Shown: positions 7,660 through 15,721 of the stretch, in pieces
How the letters are laid out: every line of letters starts with the position of its first letter
How positions within the stretch are numbered: position 1 is the stretch's first letter
The notes under the pieces: model-generated
What the model was told of the DNA's origin: nothing
Database searches by the model: none
Seen by the model: the letters and a program-made list of their open reading frames with translations, nothing else
Made by a program: the position numbers and the translations under genes
Assembly: GCA_016939335.1 (NCBI GenBank)
Contig: JAFGHC010000020.1
Span: 1-35,405 of the forward strand
Reading direction: 5' to 3'
From: Candidatus Saganbacteria bacterium
Lineage (GTDB): Bacteria; Margulisbacteria; WOR-1; O2-12-FULL-45-9; XYB2-FULL-48-7
DNA: 35,405 nt

Positions 7660-8126
7660 ACGGCAAGGAAGAAGAGATCAAGCGTAAACTGGAGCAAAAA
7701 TTTCCGGCGCTCGCCGGCGCCGTCAGAGTGCAGCGGGCGCGCCGCCTCTGGCTGGAAGTGCCGCTCGATCAGTTTGCCGGCGTCTTCGACTACGCGGTCA
7801 AAGAGGCCGGCTTCACGATCCTCGGCACGATCAGCGGGGTTGACGACGGGGCGGACCTCGGCCTGCTCTACCATCTCGACCGGCCCGACGGCGTGGTCCT
7901 GAACCTCAAGACGCGGACGGCGAAGGACGGGGGGGTCATGCAGAGCGTCACCCCTTATTTTCCCGCTGCGGCGATCTACGAGCGGGAGATCATCGACCTT
8001 CTGGGCGGCCGTTTTACGGGGCTGCCCGAGGGCTTGAGTTATCCGCTCCCCGACGACTGGCCGAAAGGCCAGTGCCCCCTGCGCAAGGACTGGGACCCGT
8101 CGGTGCTGGAGCGGGGAGGTAAATAA
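7656..8126 (+). CDS. Hydrogenase subunit, NuoC-like (30 kDa complex I subunit family)
   Basis: A 156-residue protein starting at the ATG in the ATGA overlap with the small-subunit gene; longer upstream frames run inside that gene. The family signature is in the second half: YEREIIDLLGGRFTGLPEG followed by CPLRKDW, as in NuoC and the N-terminal part of HycE. It bridges the small and large subunits in the peripheral arm and binds no cofactor. Here it is a separate gene instead of a fusion to the large subunit, unlike E. coli HycE/HyfG. Confidence 0.87.
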   Translation: MNGKEEEIKRKLEQKFPALAGAVRVQRARRLWLEVPLDQFAGVFDYAVKEAGFTILGTISGVDDGADLGLLYHLDRPDGVVLNLKTRTAKDGGVMQSVTPYFPAAAIYEREIIDLLGGRFTGLPEGLSYPLPDDWPKGQCPLRKDWDPSVLERGGK

Positions 8127-8127
8127 G

Positions 8128-9417
8128 ATGGAGGAGAGGAACCTTAAATATCCGATCGGGCCGCGGCACGAGATCAACGTCCCCTCCGATTTCAGCTTTG
8201 TCCCCCGGGCCAAGGACGAGGTCAGGGTGCCGATCGGCCCGCAGCATCCGGCGCTCAAGGAGCCGGAAAGCTTCAGCGTGGCGCTGCGCGGCGAGCGGAT
8301 CATGGGGGTCGACGTCAAGATCGGTTACAACCACCGCGGCATCGAGAAAGCGTGCGAGCAGCGTTCTTACATTCAGGACCTCTACCTGGTCGAGCGGATC
8401 TGCGGCATCTGCTCGCACACCCACGCGACCTGTTTCGCCCAGGGTGTCGAAGAGCTGGCCGGACTGGCCGTCCCCAAGCGCGCGCTCTACATCCGCTCGC
8501 TGGTCGGCGAGCTGGAGCGGATACACAGCCACCTGCTCTGGCTGGGGGTGGCGGGGCACGAGATCGGCTTCGACACGCTGCTGATGTACAGCTGGCGCGA
8601 CCGCGAACTGGTCATGGACGCGCTGGCGCTCCTCTCCGGCAACCGCGTCAACTACGGCATCAACCAGATCGGCGGGGTGCGCCGCGACGTGACAAAGGAA
8701 CAGGCGACGGAAATCCTTAAGGCCGTCGACAAACTTGAGGAGCAGACCAAATATTACATCCAGATCGCCATGGAAGAGACGACGCTGATCCAGCGCCTCT
8801 CCGGCGTCGGCAAACTTTCCCACGACGACGCGGTCCGGCTGGGGGCGATCGGGCCGACGGGCCGCGCCTCGGGCGTCGACCGCGACGTGCGGCGCGACGA
8901 TCCCTACGCCGCCTACGGCGAGCTGGCGTTCAAGGTCGTGACCGACGGCCATAACGACGTTTACGGCCGCACGATCGTGCGGCTCGGCGAGCTGCTGGAA
9001 TCGTACGCGCTGATCCGCCAGATCATAAAAAACCTCCCCGACGGCCCGCTCGCGGTCCGGGCGCCGAGGAAAATACCGGCCGGTGAGGCCCTGAGCCGCT
9101 ACGAGGCGCCGCGCGGCGAGGACATTCACTACATCAAATCGAACGGCGGCGAGAAGCCGGAGCGGGTCAAAGTGCGCGCCCCGACGCTGGCCAACATCCA
9201 GTCGGTCGCCAAGATGCTGGAAGACCGCTACCTGGCCGACCTGCCGATCGTGGTGGCGGCGATCGATCCCTGCTTCTCCTGCACCGACCGGACGATCGCG
9301 GTCGCCGGGCGCGGGGCCATGAACTGGGAAGAGCTGCGCCGTTACGGGATCGAATGGTACCGGGGGCAGGGGATCGATTTTTCCAGACTGTCGTCGAAAT
9401 TAGGCAGGGGAGCTTAA
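8128..9417 (+). CDS. Group 4 [NiFe] hydrogenase large (catalytic) subunit, NuoD-like fold
   Basis: A 429-residue catalytic subunit for reversible H2 formation or oxidation. Both Ni-Fe ligand motifs are intact: C92 and C95 in VERICGICSHTHA, and C382 and C385 in DPCFSCTDR. NuoD of complex I has lost these cysteines, so this is an active-type hydrogenase. After R388 there is a 41-residue tail that a maturation protease would be expected to remove, and a HycI-like protease is encoded three genes downstream. IGPQHPALKEPESF near the N-terminus is the shared NuoD/HycE region that approaches the quinone-like cavity. A strong GGGAGG precedes the ATG by 8 bases. Confidence 0.95.
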   Translation: MEERNLKYPIGPRHEINVPSDFSFVPRAKDEVRVPIGPQHPALKEPESFSVALRGERIMGVDVKIGYNHRGIEKACEQRSYIQDLYLVERICGICSHTHATCFAQGVEELAGLAVPKRALYIRSLVGELERIHSHLLWLGVAGHEIGFDTLLMYSWRDRELVMDALALLSGNRVNYGINQIGGVRRDVTKEQATEILKAVDKLEEQTKYYIQIAMEETTLIQRLSGVGKLSHDDAVRLGAIGPTGRASGVDRDVRRDDPYAAYGELAFKVVTDGHNDVYGRTIVRLGELLESYALIRQIIKNLPDGPLAVRAPRKIPAGEALSRYEAPRGEDIHYIKSNGGEKPERVKVRAPTLANIQSVAKMLEDRYLADLPIVVAAIDPCFSCTDRTIAVAGRGAMNWEELRRYGIEWYRGQGIDFSRLSSKLGRGA

Positions 9418-9421
9418 GCGG

Positions 9422-10363
9422 ATGCCTTACGCGTTATTCACGATCCTGGTCTTTCCCGGCTTCCTGTTCTTGAGCGCGGTCAGCCTGTTCGCCGAGTTCT
9501 TTGACCGGCGGATCTACGCCCGCCTGCAGAACCGGAAGGGGCCGCCCTGGTTCCAGCCGCTGGCCGATTTCATCAAGCTGGCGGCCAAGGAGGATATCGT
9601 GCCCAGAGAGGCCGACCTGGCGATGTTCAACCTGGCGCCGATCTTTGCCCTGACGGCGGTGGTCACCGCTTTCTTTTACATCCCGCTCTGGGGGACGCGC
9701 GCCCTCTGCTCCTTCCAGGGGGACCTGATCGTCGTCCTCTATCTCCTGACGATCCCGACGCTGACCTTTTTCCTGGGCGGCTGGTATTCGCGCTCGCTCT
9801 TCTCGGCGCTCGGCGCGGTCCGCTCGATCACCCAGCTCTTCGCTTACGAGATCCCGCTTTTCATCAGCCTGCTGGCGCCGGCGCTCCTGGCCGACACCTG
9901 GTCGCTCTCGGGCATCGCGGCTTATTACCAGGCCCATCCTTTTTACTGGCTGTTCAACCTGGTCGGCTTCGGCGTCGCCCTGGTCGCCCTGCTCGGCAAG
10001 CTGGAGCGCGTCCCCTTTGACATCCCGGAGGCGGAGACCGAGATCGTGGCCGGCAGCTTTACCGAATACGGCGGCAAGATGCTGGCCTATTTCCGCCTGG
10101 CGATCGACAGCGAAGCGGTGGTCGGGGCCTCGCTCCTGGCCGCCGTCTATCTGCCGTTCGGCCTCGGCCTTAACCCGCTCCTCGGGTTCGTCCTTTATTT
10201 GATCAAAGTTTTCTTTATCATCGGCCTGATCGCCCTGCTGCGGACCGTCTTTGCCCGGCTGCGCATCGACCAGATGATCGTCTTCTGCTGGCAGTATGTC
10301 GCGCCGATCGCTTTCCTCCAGATACTCTTCAACCTGGTCCTGAAAGGGTTCGTGCTGGGATGA
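9422..10363 (+). CDS. Hydrogenase membrane subunit, NuoH/HycD-like
   Basis: A 313-residue membrane protein with about eight helices, the usual size of NuoH. Conserved loops are present: RLQNRKGPPWFQPLADFIKL near residue 35 and LERVPFDIPEAETEIVAGSF near residue 195, followed by TEYGG. In complex I these glutamate-rich loops couple the redox arm to the pumps. It lies between the large subunit and the ferredoxin-like subunit and overlaps the latter by 4 bases. Confidence 0.93.
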   Translation: MPYALFTILVFPGFLFLSAVSLFAEFFDRRIYARLQNRKGPPWFQPLADFIKLAAKEDIVPREADLAMFNLAPIFALTAVVTAFFYIPLWGTRALCSFQGDLIVVLYLLTIPTLTFFLGGWYSRSLFSALGAVRSITQLFAYEIPLFISLLAPALLADTWSLSGIAAYYQAHPFYWLFNLVGFGVALVALLGKLERVPFDIPEAETEIVAGSFTEYGGKMLAYFRLAIDSEAVVGASLLAAVYLPFGLGLNPLLGFVLYLIKVFFIIGLIALLRTVFARLRIDQMIVFCWQYVAPIAFLQILFNLVLKGFVLG

Positions 10364-10764
10364 GCAAGAAAAAATTCTGGGCCCACCCGGGGATGATGAT
10401 CGATTTCGTCCTCAAGTCGCTGTTCAAAAAGCCGGCCACGGTCAATTATCCGTTCGAGCCGATGCCGATGCCGCCCCATTTCCGCGGCAAGCTGAAGTTC
10501 TGGCCCGAAAAGTGCATCGGCTGTTTGCTCTGCGTCAAGGATTGCCCGGCCAAGGCGATCAAGATCACCAAGGTCGGCGACAAGAAGTTCGAGGCCGAGA
10601 TCGACCTCGGCAAATGCATCTATTGCGCCCAGTGCGTCGATTCCTGCCCCAAAAAAGCGCTCGAGATCACCCCGGAATTCGAACTGGCGCAGATCAGCCG
10701 CAACAAATTGAGGCTCACCTACGATGAATCCGGCTCTCATCCGACTGAAAAAAAGCCTGGTTAA
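10360..10764 (+). CDS. Hydrogenase ferredoxin-like subunit with two [4Fe-4S] clusters (NuoI/HycF-like)
   Basis: A 134-residue protein with two classic cluster motifs: CIGCLLCVKDCPAKAI around residue 49 and CIYCAQCVDSCPKKAL around residue 87. It has no membrane helix. In group 4 hydrogenases this subunit hands electrons from ferredoxin to the small-subunit cluster. No NuoE, NuoF or NuoG gene is present, so ferredoxin is the likeliest donor or acceptor. Its 3' end overlaps the protease gene by 41 bases. Confidence 0.92.
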   Translation: MSKKKFWAHPGMMIDFVLKSLFKKPATVNYPFEPMPMPPHFRGKLKFWPEKCIGCLLCVKDCPAKAIKITKVGDKKFEAEIDLGKCIYCAQCVDSCPKKALEITPEFELAQISRNKLRLTYDESGSHPTEKKPG

Positions 10765-11191
10765 GGCCGCCCGCGCCGTCCTGGTCGGCGTCGGCTCCGA
10801 GCTGCGGGGCGACGACAGGGCCGGACTGTTGGTCGCCGAAAAAATCAAAAATAAAAAATCAAAAATAAAAATTTTGGCAGGCGGGACCGCGCCCGAAAAC
10901 CTCACGGGCGAGATCAAAAGGCTCAAGCCCTCGCATTTGATCATCGTCGACAGCGCCGACTTCGGGGCCGCGCCCGGGACGGTCGAGGTCATTGATTACG
11001 GCAGGATCGGCGGGCATTCTTTTTCCACCCACTCGGCCCCCCTCAAGCTGATGGTCGATTTTCTCCTGGCGGATATTTCGTTCGAGCCGATCATCATCGG
11101 TATTCAACCGAAGTCGCTTGAGTTCGGCGCGGCGGTTTCGCCGGAAGTGGAAGCGGCGGTTGACGAAGTGGTCGCGGCCCTCATCCGCTGA
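10724..11191 (+). CDS. hycI: Hydrogenase maturation protease, HycI/HybD family (peptidase M52)
   Basis: A 155-residue protein of the family that trims the C-terminal tail of the large subunit after nickel insertion. It shows LVGVGSELRGDDRAGLLVAE near residue 19 (usual form GxGNxLxxDDGxG), GTAPEN near 53, HLIIVDSADFG near 68 and the HSFSTH segment with metal-ligand histidine near 98. The asparagine of GxGN is serine here. The gene starts inside the previous one, with GAGG upstream of the ATG. Residues KIKNKKSKIKI come from an AT-rich tract in which TCAAAAATAAAAA is repeated, unlike the rest of this GC-rich operon. It is the last gene before a repeat-filled spacer. Confidence 0.85.
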   Translation: MNPALIRLKKSLVKAARAVLVGVGSELRGDDRAGLLVAEKIKNKKSKIKILAGGTAPENLTGEIKRLKPSHLIIVDSADFGAAPGTVEVIDYGRIGGHSFSTHSAPLKLMVDFLLADISFEPIIIGIQPKSLEFGAAVSPEVEAAVDEVVAALIR

Positions 11192-11205
11192 CTCTTAACC
11201 GGCCT

Positions 11206-11289
11206 CCTTCTCCCAGAGGGAGAAGGTATCGCGCGAAGCAGTTGAACGTTACGCTTCCAAAAATGTAGGGACAGGGTTTATCCCTGTCC
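11206..11289. repeat. Two perfect hairpins after the hydrogenase operon
   Basis: CCTTCTCCC (11206-11214) pairs with GGGAGAAGG (11218-11226) across a three-base loop. GGACAGGG (11269-11276) pairs with CCCTGTCC (11282-11289) across five bases. Neither is followed by a T-run in either direction, so they are not canonical intrinsic terminators. They may act as Rho-dependent or processing signals at the operon end, or be dispersed palindromic repeats. Confidence 0.6.
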
Positions 11290-11307
11290 GGACTTTAATG
11301 AAAGAAA

Positions 11308-11491
11308 TCCCCGCCGCTTGCGGCGCGGGTACCTTATGGTGGCCGAAGGGGTAAGGGGCAATAAAGGAAGGGTTTGAAACCACACACTAAAGTGTGTGGA
11401 ATATTCCCCAGACTTTAGTCTGGGGTTACAGCCAAAAAACGTGAGAAGAAACGTGAAAGCTAAAGATGCCCCGCCGCTTGCGGTGGGGAGT
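11308..11491 (+). repeat. Composite palindromic repeat, copy 1
   Basis: The order is: GC hairpin CCCCGCCGCTTGCGGCGCGG, a linker with CCTTA/TAAGG arms, the palindrome CCACACACTAAAGTGTGTGG (11380-11399), six bases, the palindrome CCCCAGACTTTAGTCTGGGG (11406-11425), a linker, and a second GC hairpin (CCCGCCGCTTGCGGTGGGG) ending in GGGGAGTTAGG. Nearly the same string of modules occurs at 25667-25900. No open frame of note crosses it. Together with the hairpins before it and the low-complexity tract after it, it fills the whole 420-base gap between the protease gene and flhA. Confidence 0.8.
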
Positions 11492-11517
11492 TAGGTTATT
11501 CATGACGTCGGGAAAAA

Positions 11518-11609
11518 TTGCAATTCAGAATCCAAAAGTTAGCGGGGCAACCAAATTATCACTTTTGACTTTCAATTTTGAACTTTGACTTTTGAATTTT
11601 GACTTAGAA
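11518..11609. repeat. Degenerate low-complexity tract (ACTTTTGAATTTTGA-type)
   Basis: The tract repeats variants of CTTTTGACTTT, CAATTTTGAACTTTGA and TTTTGAATTTTGACTT. It stops directly before the flhA stop codon at 11612. It has no coding potential and looks like an expanded short-motif repeat. Confidence 0.6.
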
Positions 11610-11611
11610 GT

Positions 11612-13696
11612 TTAATCGATGGAGATCATCCCGATACTCTGCACCTTGACCTGCGGGACTATTTCATTGTAGGAGAGGACGGCCAGGTCGGGGAAGCTCC
11701 GCTCGATGAAGCGCTTGAAGTGCGGGCGGAGGCGGGGGGAACAAAGGATGACGGGCTTCAACTTTAACCGCTTGAAATTCTGCAGGTGGCCGGAGATCTG
11801 CACCAGGACCTTTTCGCCGACCCCCGGGTCGATCGCCAGGAACGAGCCGTACTCCGACTGGTGGATCGCCCCGATCATCGTCTCTTCGAGCGAGGGGTCG
11901 ATCGTCACGACGGTGATCACCCCGCTCTTGTCGGAATAGGCCTCGCAGATCTGGCGCGCCAGCGACTGCCGCACGTATTCCGCCAGGATATTGATGTCGC
12001 GCGAGAGGTGGGCGTAGTCGGCCAGCCGCTCGAGGATCGTCGAGAGGTCGCGGATCGAAACGCGTTCCCTGACCAGCAGCTGCAGCACCTTGTGGACCTG
12101 GCCGAGCGAAAGGAGGTCGGGGATCAGCTCGCGCACGATCGCGGCGTTGGTGTTCTTGACCAGCTCGATCAGCGACTGGACGTTCTGCCGCGTCATGATC
12201 TCGTCGGCGTAACGCTTGACGACCTCGGTGAAGTGGTCGGAGATGACGTCGACCGGCGGGCGGGCCGTCAGGCCGAGCTTCTGCGCCTCCGGCAGGTATT
12301 CGTCGGGGAGCCAGGTGACCGGGTCGCCGGTCAGGGCGTCGCGCGCTTCGATGCCGTTCAATTTTCTCGCCCGGGCCTGCGCCAGCGGCAGGTCGAGCTG
12401 GTGGTGGCCGACCAGGGCGTCGGCGGTCGAGACCTTGGTGCCGCGGATCTCGATCTCATACTGGTTGGGCGGCAGGGAGAGGTCGTCCATCACCCGCACG
12501 CCGGGGATGACGAAGCCGAGCTCCTGGCCGATGTTGTAGCGGATGAGCGTGATCCGCTCGAGCAGCGGCCCCTTCTGCGACGGGTCGATCAGCGGGATCA
12601 GGTTGCGCCCGGCCTTGAGCGAGAGCGGGTCGAGCCCCAGCGTCCCGAGGATGCTCTCCGGTTTTTTCAGCACGTCCTTGGCCGTCACCTCTTCGGTCAC
12701 CAGCTTCGATTCTTCCTTGGCGGTCTGCGCCCGCATCAGCGTCAGGGCGAGCACGCCGGCGGCGGAAGCCAGCGTGAGAAAAGGGATCGTCGGCAGGCCG
12801 GGGATCAGGGCGAAGGCGCCCAGGATGATCGAGACGAAAGCGAAGGCGCGCGGCTGGTTGAACAGCTGGACGGAGACGTCGGTCCCCAGGCTCATCTCCG
12901 AGGCCGATTTGGTGATGACCAGGCCGGTGGCGATGGCGATCAAGAGGGCGGTCAGCTGCGAGACGAGGCCGGCGCCGACCGTCAGCAGGGCGTAGGTGGT
13001 CAGCGCTTCCATGACCCCCATGCCGAGCTGCAGCCAGCCGACCAGGATGCCGCCGATGATATTGACCAGCACGATGATGATGCCGGCGATCGCGTCGCCG
13101 CGCACGAACTTGTTGGCGCCGTCCATGCTCCCGAAAAATGTCGCTTCCTGCTCGATCTTGCGGCGGCGGCCGCGCGCCTCGGTCGCGTCGATCAGGCCGG
13201 CGTTCAGGTCGGCGTCGATCGACATCTGCTTGCCGGGCATGGCGTCGAGGGTGAAGCGGGCGGCCACCTCGGCCACGCGCTCGGAACCGCGGGTGATGAC
13301 GACGAAGTTGACGATCGTGATGATGGCGAAGATGATCACGCCGACGATGTAATTCCCTCCGACGACAAAGACGCCGAAGGCCTGGACCACCTGGCCGGCG
13401 AAGGCCTGCGTCAGCAGTAGGCGGGACGAGGCGATATTGAGCGCCAGGCGCAGGACGGTGACGACCAGGAGGATCGACGGGAAAGTGGCGAACTCGAGCG
13501 GCTCCTTCAGGTACATCGCCACCAGCAGGATGGTCAGCGAAATGGCGATGTTCATGGTCAGGAGCAGGTCGAGGATGAACGGCGGCAGCGGGACCAGCAT
13601 CAGGCCGATAATGACGATCAGCAGCCCGGCGACGGCGAAGTCGCTCAAGGTGAAGAGGTTACGGATGCTCTTAAAGTCAAAGATCGGGGCGGCCAT
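11612..13696 (-). CDS. flhA: Flagellar type III export apparatus protein FlhA
   Basis: At 694 residues this is the full FlhA length. The N-terminal half has eight membrane helices with the FHIPEP-type region, including LNIASSRLLLTQ and the charged cytoplasmic loop TLDAMPGKQMSIDADLNAGL. The latter is the FlhA/InvA family signature. The C-terminal half is the soluble domain that docks substrates and chaperones (ARARKLNGIEARDALTGDP, then RQNVQSLIELVKNTNAAIVRE). It drives proton-coupled export of flagellar subunits with FlhB and FliPQR, all encoded upstream on the same strand. As the last gene of the operon it ends at a repeat-filled spacer. No flhF or flhG follows, where they are often found. 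Confidence 0.97.
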   Translation of the reverse strand: MAAPIFDFKSIRNLFTLSDFAVAGLLIVIIGLMLVPLPPFILDLLLTMNIAISLTILLVAMYLKEPLEFATFPSILLVVTVLRLALNIASSRLLLTQAFAGQVVQAFGVFVVGGNYIVGVIIFAIITIVNFVVITRGSERVAEVAARFTLDAMPGKQMSIDADLNAGLIDATEARGRRRKIEQEATFFGSMDGANKFVRGDAIAGIIIVLVNIIGGILVGWLQLGMGVMEALTTYALLTVGAGLVSQLTALLIAIATGLVITKSASEMSLGTDVSVQLFNQPRAFAFVSIILGAFALIPGLPTIPFLTLASAAGVLALTLMRAQTAKEESKLVTEEVTAKDVLKKPESILGTLGLDPLSLKAGRNLIPLIDPSQKGPLLERITLIRYNIGQELGFVIPGVRVMDDLSLPPNQYEIEIRGTKVSTADALVGHHQLDLPLAQARARKLNGIEARDALTGDPVTWLPDEYLPEAQKLGLTARPPVDVISDHFTEVVKRYADEIMTRQNVQSLIELVKNTNAAIVRELIPDLLSLGQVHKVLQLLVRERVSIRDLSTILERLADYAHLSRDINILAEYVRQSLARQICEAYSDKSGVITVVTIDPSLEETMIGAIHQSEYGSFLAIDPGVGEKVLVQISGHLQNFKRLKLKPVILCSPRLRPHFKRFIERSFPDLAVLSYNEIVPQVKVQSIGMISID

Positions 13697-13716
13697 GGTT
13701 GTTTTTGATTATACCC

Positions 13717-14820
13717 CTAGCGCGGCGCCAGCGCAATCGAGGCTTTCCGCCGCGCCCGGCGCTCCTGCCTGATCTTGTAGACGTAAGCCAGGACCTCGGC
13801 GACCGCCTGATAAAGGTCGGCGGGGACTTCCTGGTTAACGCGCGCCCCGCGGTAGATGGAGCGGGCCAGCGTCTCGTTCTGGACGATCGAGATCTCGTGC
13901 TCCTCGGCGAGGCGCCTGATCTCCTCGGCCACTTTGCGCTCGCCCTTGGCCAGCACGACCGGCGCCTTCATCCTGGCCGGCTCGTACTTGAGCGCCACGG
14001 CCAGGTGGGTCGGGTTGGTGACGACGACGTCGGCCTGCGGCACCGCCGCCATCATCCGCTGCTGGGCGACCTGGCGCTGCAGGTCGCGCATCCGCTGCTT
14101 GACCATGGGGTCCCCCTCCAGCCGCTTGTACTCTTCCTTGATCTCCTGCTTGGTCATCTTGAGGTTCCTCATGTATTCCCAGCGCCGGTAAAGATAATCG
14201 AGAATGGCGATGAAAATATAGAAGATGCCGACGCGGATGGCGATCCGGTAGGCGATGTCGCCGCCCAGCACGATCGCCTGCCAGGGGTGCGCCTCGATCA
14301 GCACGATGATATAGGGGAGATCGTCCTTGCAGGCGTACCAGGCGATGTAGAAAACGATAATGATCTTGAGCAGCGACTTGACCAGCTCGACCAGCCCCTG
14401 GAGCGAGAACATCCGCTTGAAGCCTTCGAGCGGATTGATCCGCTCGAGTTTCGGGGCGAGCGGATCGAGCGCGACGACAAAACCGGTCTGCAGGGCTTCG
14501 GCGAGCAGGGCGGCCAGGAAAGTGATCGCGAAGATCGGCAGCAGGACAAAGCCCATGGCGCGCAGGCCGAGCAGCAGCAGGTAGCCGGCGAACGGCAGGT
14601 CGAAGCTGCGCGCCTCGGGGATCAGCTGGAAGATCGCGGCCGCCATCTCGACCAGGTTGCGCCACATGAACGGGCCGAGATAGCGGAAAAGAAAATAGGT
14701 GAGCAGCAGCAGAAAAGCCGTCGTGATCTCACGGCTTTTGGCCACCTGGCCCTTTTCCCGCGCTTCGCGCAGCCGGTGCGGGGTCGGTTCCTCGGTTTTA
14801 TCGCCGCCGCTTTCGCCCAT
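13717..14820 (-). CDS. flhB: Flagellar export gate/switch protein FlhB
   Basis: A 367-residue protein with four membrane helices in the first 215 residues and a cytoplasmic domain after them. The autocleavage site NPTH lies near residue 270 in VVVTNPTHLAVALKYEP; cleavage between N and P switches export from hook to filament substrates. The N-terminus (DKTEEPTPHRLREAREKGQV) is typical. It lies between fliR and flhA, the standard order. The gap to fliR is filled by a low-complexity repeat. Confidence 0.97.
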   Translation of the reverse strand: MGESGGDKTEEPTPHRLREAREKGQVAKSREITTAFLLLLTYFLFRYLGPFMWRNLVEMAAAIFQLIPEARSFDLPFAGYLLLLGLRAMGFVLLPIFAITFLAALLAEALQTGFVVALDPLAPKLERINPLEGFKRMFSLQGLVELVKSLLKIIIVFYIAWYACKDDLPYIIVLIEAHPWQAIVLGGDIAYRIAIRVGIFYIFIAILDYLYRRWEYMRNLKMTKQEIKEEYKRLEGDPMVKQRMRDLQRQVAQQRMMAAVPQADVVVTNPTHLAVALKYEPARMKAPVVLAKGERKVAEEIRRLAEEHEISIVQNETLARSIYRGARVNQEVPADLYQAVAEVLAYVYKIRQERRARRKASIALAPR

Positions 14821-14846
14821 TTATTAACTCTCCTTCAAGCCCATTA

Positions 14847-14940
14847 AATTCGAATATCGAAATACGAAATTCGAAATAAGCCCGAAATTCGAAATTCGAA
14901 TTTACCTCGAATTTCGAGATTCGAATTTCGGATTTATTCG
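14847..14940. repeat. Degenerate CGAATTTCGAAATTCGAA-type tract between fliR and flhB
   Basis: The gap holds a dense array of self-complementary words such as GAAATTCGAAATTCGAATTT and CGAATTTCGAGATTCGAATT. These can fold into several alternative AT-rich hairpins. There is no reading frame. It interrupts an operon whose other junctions, apart from fliP-fliQ, are a few bases or overlapping. Confidence 0.65.
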
Positions 14941-14943
14941 GAT

Positions 14944-15720
14944 TTATTTTGAGACGATCATCATCAGCTTGAGTATCTCCTGGCCGATCGTGGCGACCAG
15001 GCCATTCATGTACCTTACCAAAAAGGGCAGGGTCAGCGAAATGGCGAACAGGCCGACGATCGGCTTGACCTGGAAGCCGAGCATGAAGACGTTGACCTGC
15101 GGCGCCACGCGGGAAACGATGCCGAAGGCGAAATCGACCAGGAAAATGAGCAGGAGCGCCGGCAGCGCCAGCTTGATGGCGGTCAGCCAGAGCGCCGCGC
15201 CCAGCCCGCTCATCTGGCTGACCAGGCTATAAGAAGTGAAATTGGCGAGCTGGCCGGCCGGCAGCAGTTTGAAGCTCTGGTGAAAGGCCGAGAGCAGCAG
15301 GTGATGGCCGTCGCATTCCAGGAAAATGATCAGCGCCACGAAATAGACCAGGCGGCCGACGATCGAGATGACCGCGCCGAAGACCGGGTCGAGCGCCGAG
15401 GCGACCGAAAGCCCCATCTGCATGTCGACGATCTCGCCGGCCGACTGGAGCGCCAGGAAGAGCAGATTGGCGATGAAGCCGACGGCGAAACCGAAAGCGA
15501 CCTCGCCGATCAGCGTGACGGCGAAGCCGAGCAGCGTGGCCGGCAGCGGCTGAAAGACCGGGGTGACGAACCAGAGCAGGAGCGTCAGCCAGACGCAGAA
15601 GGCGATCTTGGCCGGGGCGGCGAAGCTGCGCGCGCTCAGGACCGGCGCCTGGATAAAGACCCCGGCCAGCCGGGCCAGAATAAAAAAGAAAACCTCTAAC
15701 TGGGTGACCGTTAAGATCAT
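14944..15720 (-). CDS. fliR: Flagellar export gate protein FliR
   Basis: A 258-residue, strongly hydrophobic protein of normal FliR length with six or so membrane segments. Family features include FFFILARLAGVFIQAPVLSA at the N-terminus, GEIVDMQMGLSVASALDP in the middle and the PALLLIFLVDFAFGIVSRVA segment near residue 190. It forms the export pore with FliP and FliQ. Its start lies two bases after the end of fliQ. Confidence 0.95.
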   Translation of the reverse strand: MILTVTQLEVFFFILARLAGVFIQAPVLSARSFAAPAKIAFCVWLTLLLWFVTPVFQPLPATLLGFAVTLIGEVAFGFAVGFIANLLFLALQSAGEIVDMQMGLSVASALDPVFGAVISIVGRLVYFVALIIFLECDGHHLLLSAFHQSFKLLPAGQLANFTSYSLVSQMSGLGAALWLTAIKLALPALLLIFLVDFAFGIVSRVAPQVNVFMLGFQVKPIVGLFAISLTLPFLVRYMNGLVATIGQEILKLMMIVSK

Positions 15721-15721
15721 T

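Noticed and set aside
6881-11191. NADH dehydrogenase (complex I) operon
   Set aside because: The large subunit keeps all four Ni-Fe cysteines, NuoE/F/G are absent, and a hydrogenase maturation protease is in the operon.
11786-13420. Long plus-strand frame opposite flhA (and similar ones opposite the other GC-rich genes)
   Set aside because: It is a shadow frame caused by high GC at third codon positions. The minus-strand frame has full FlhA motifs.
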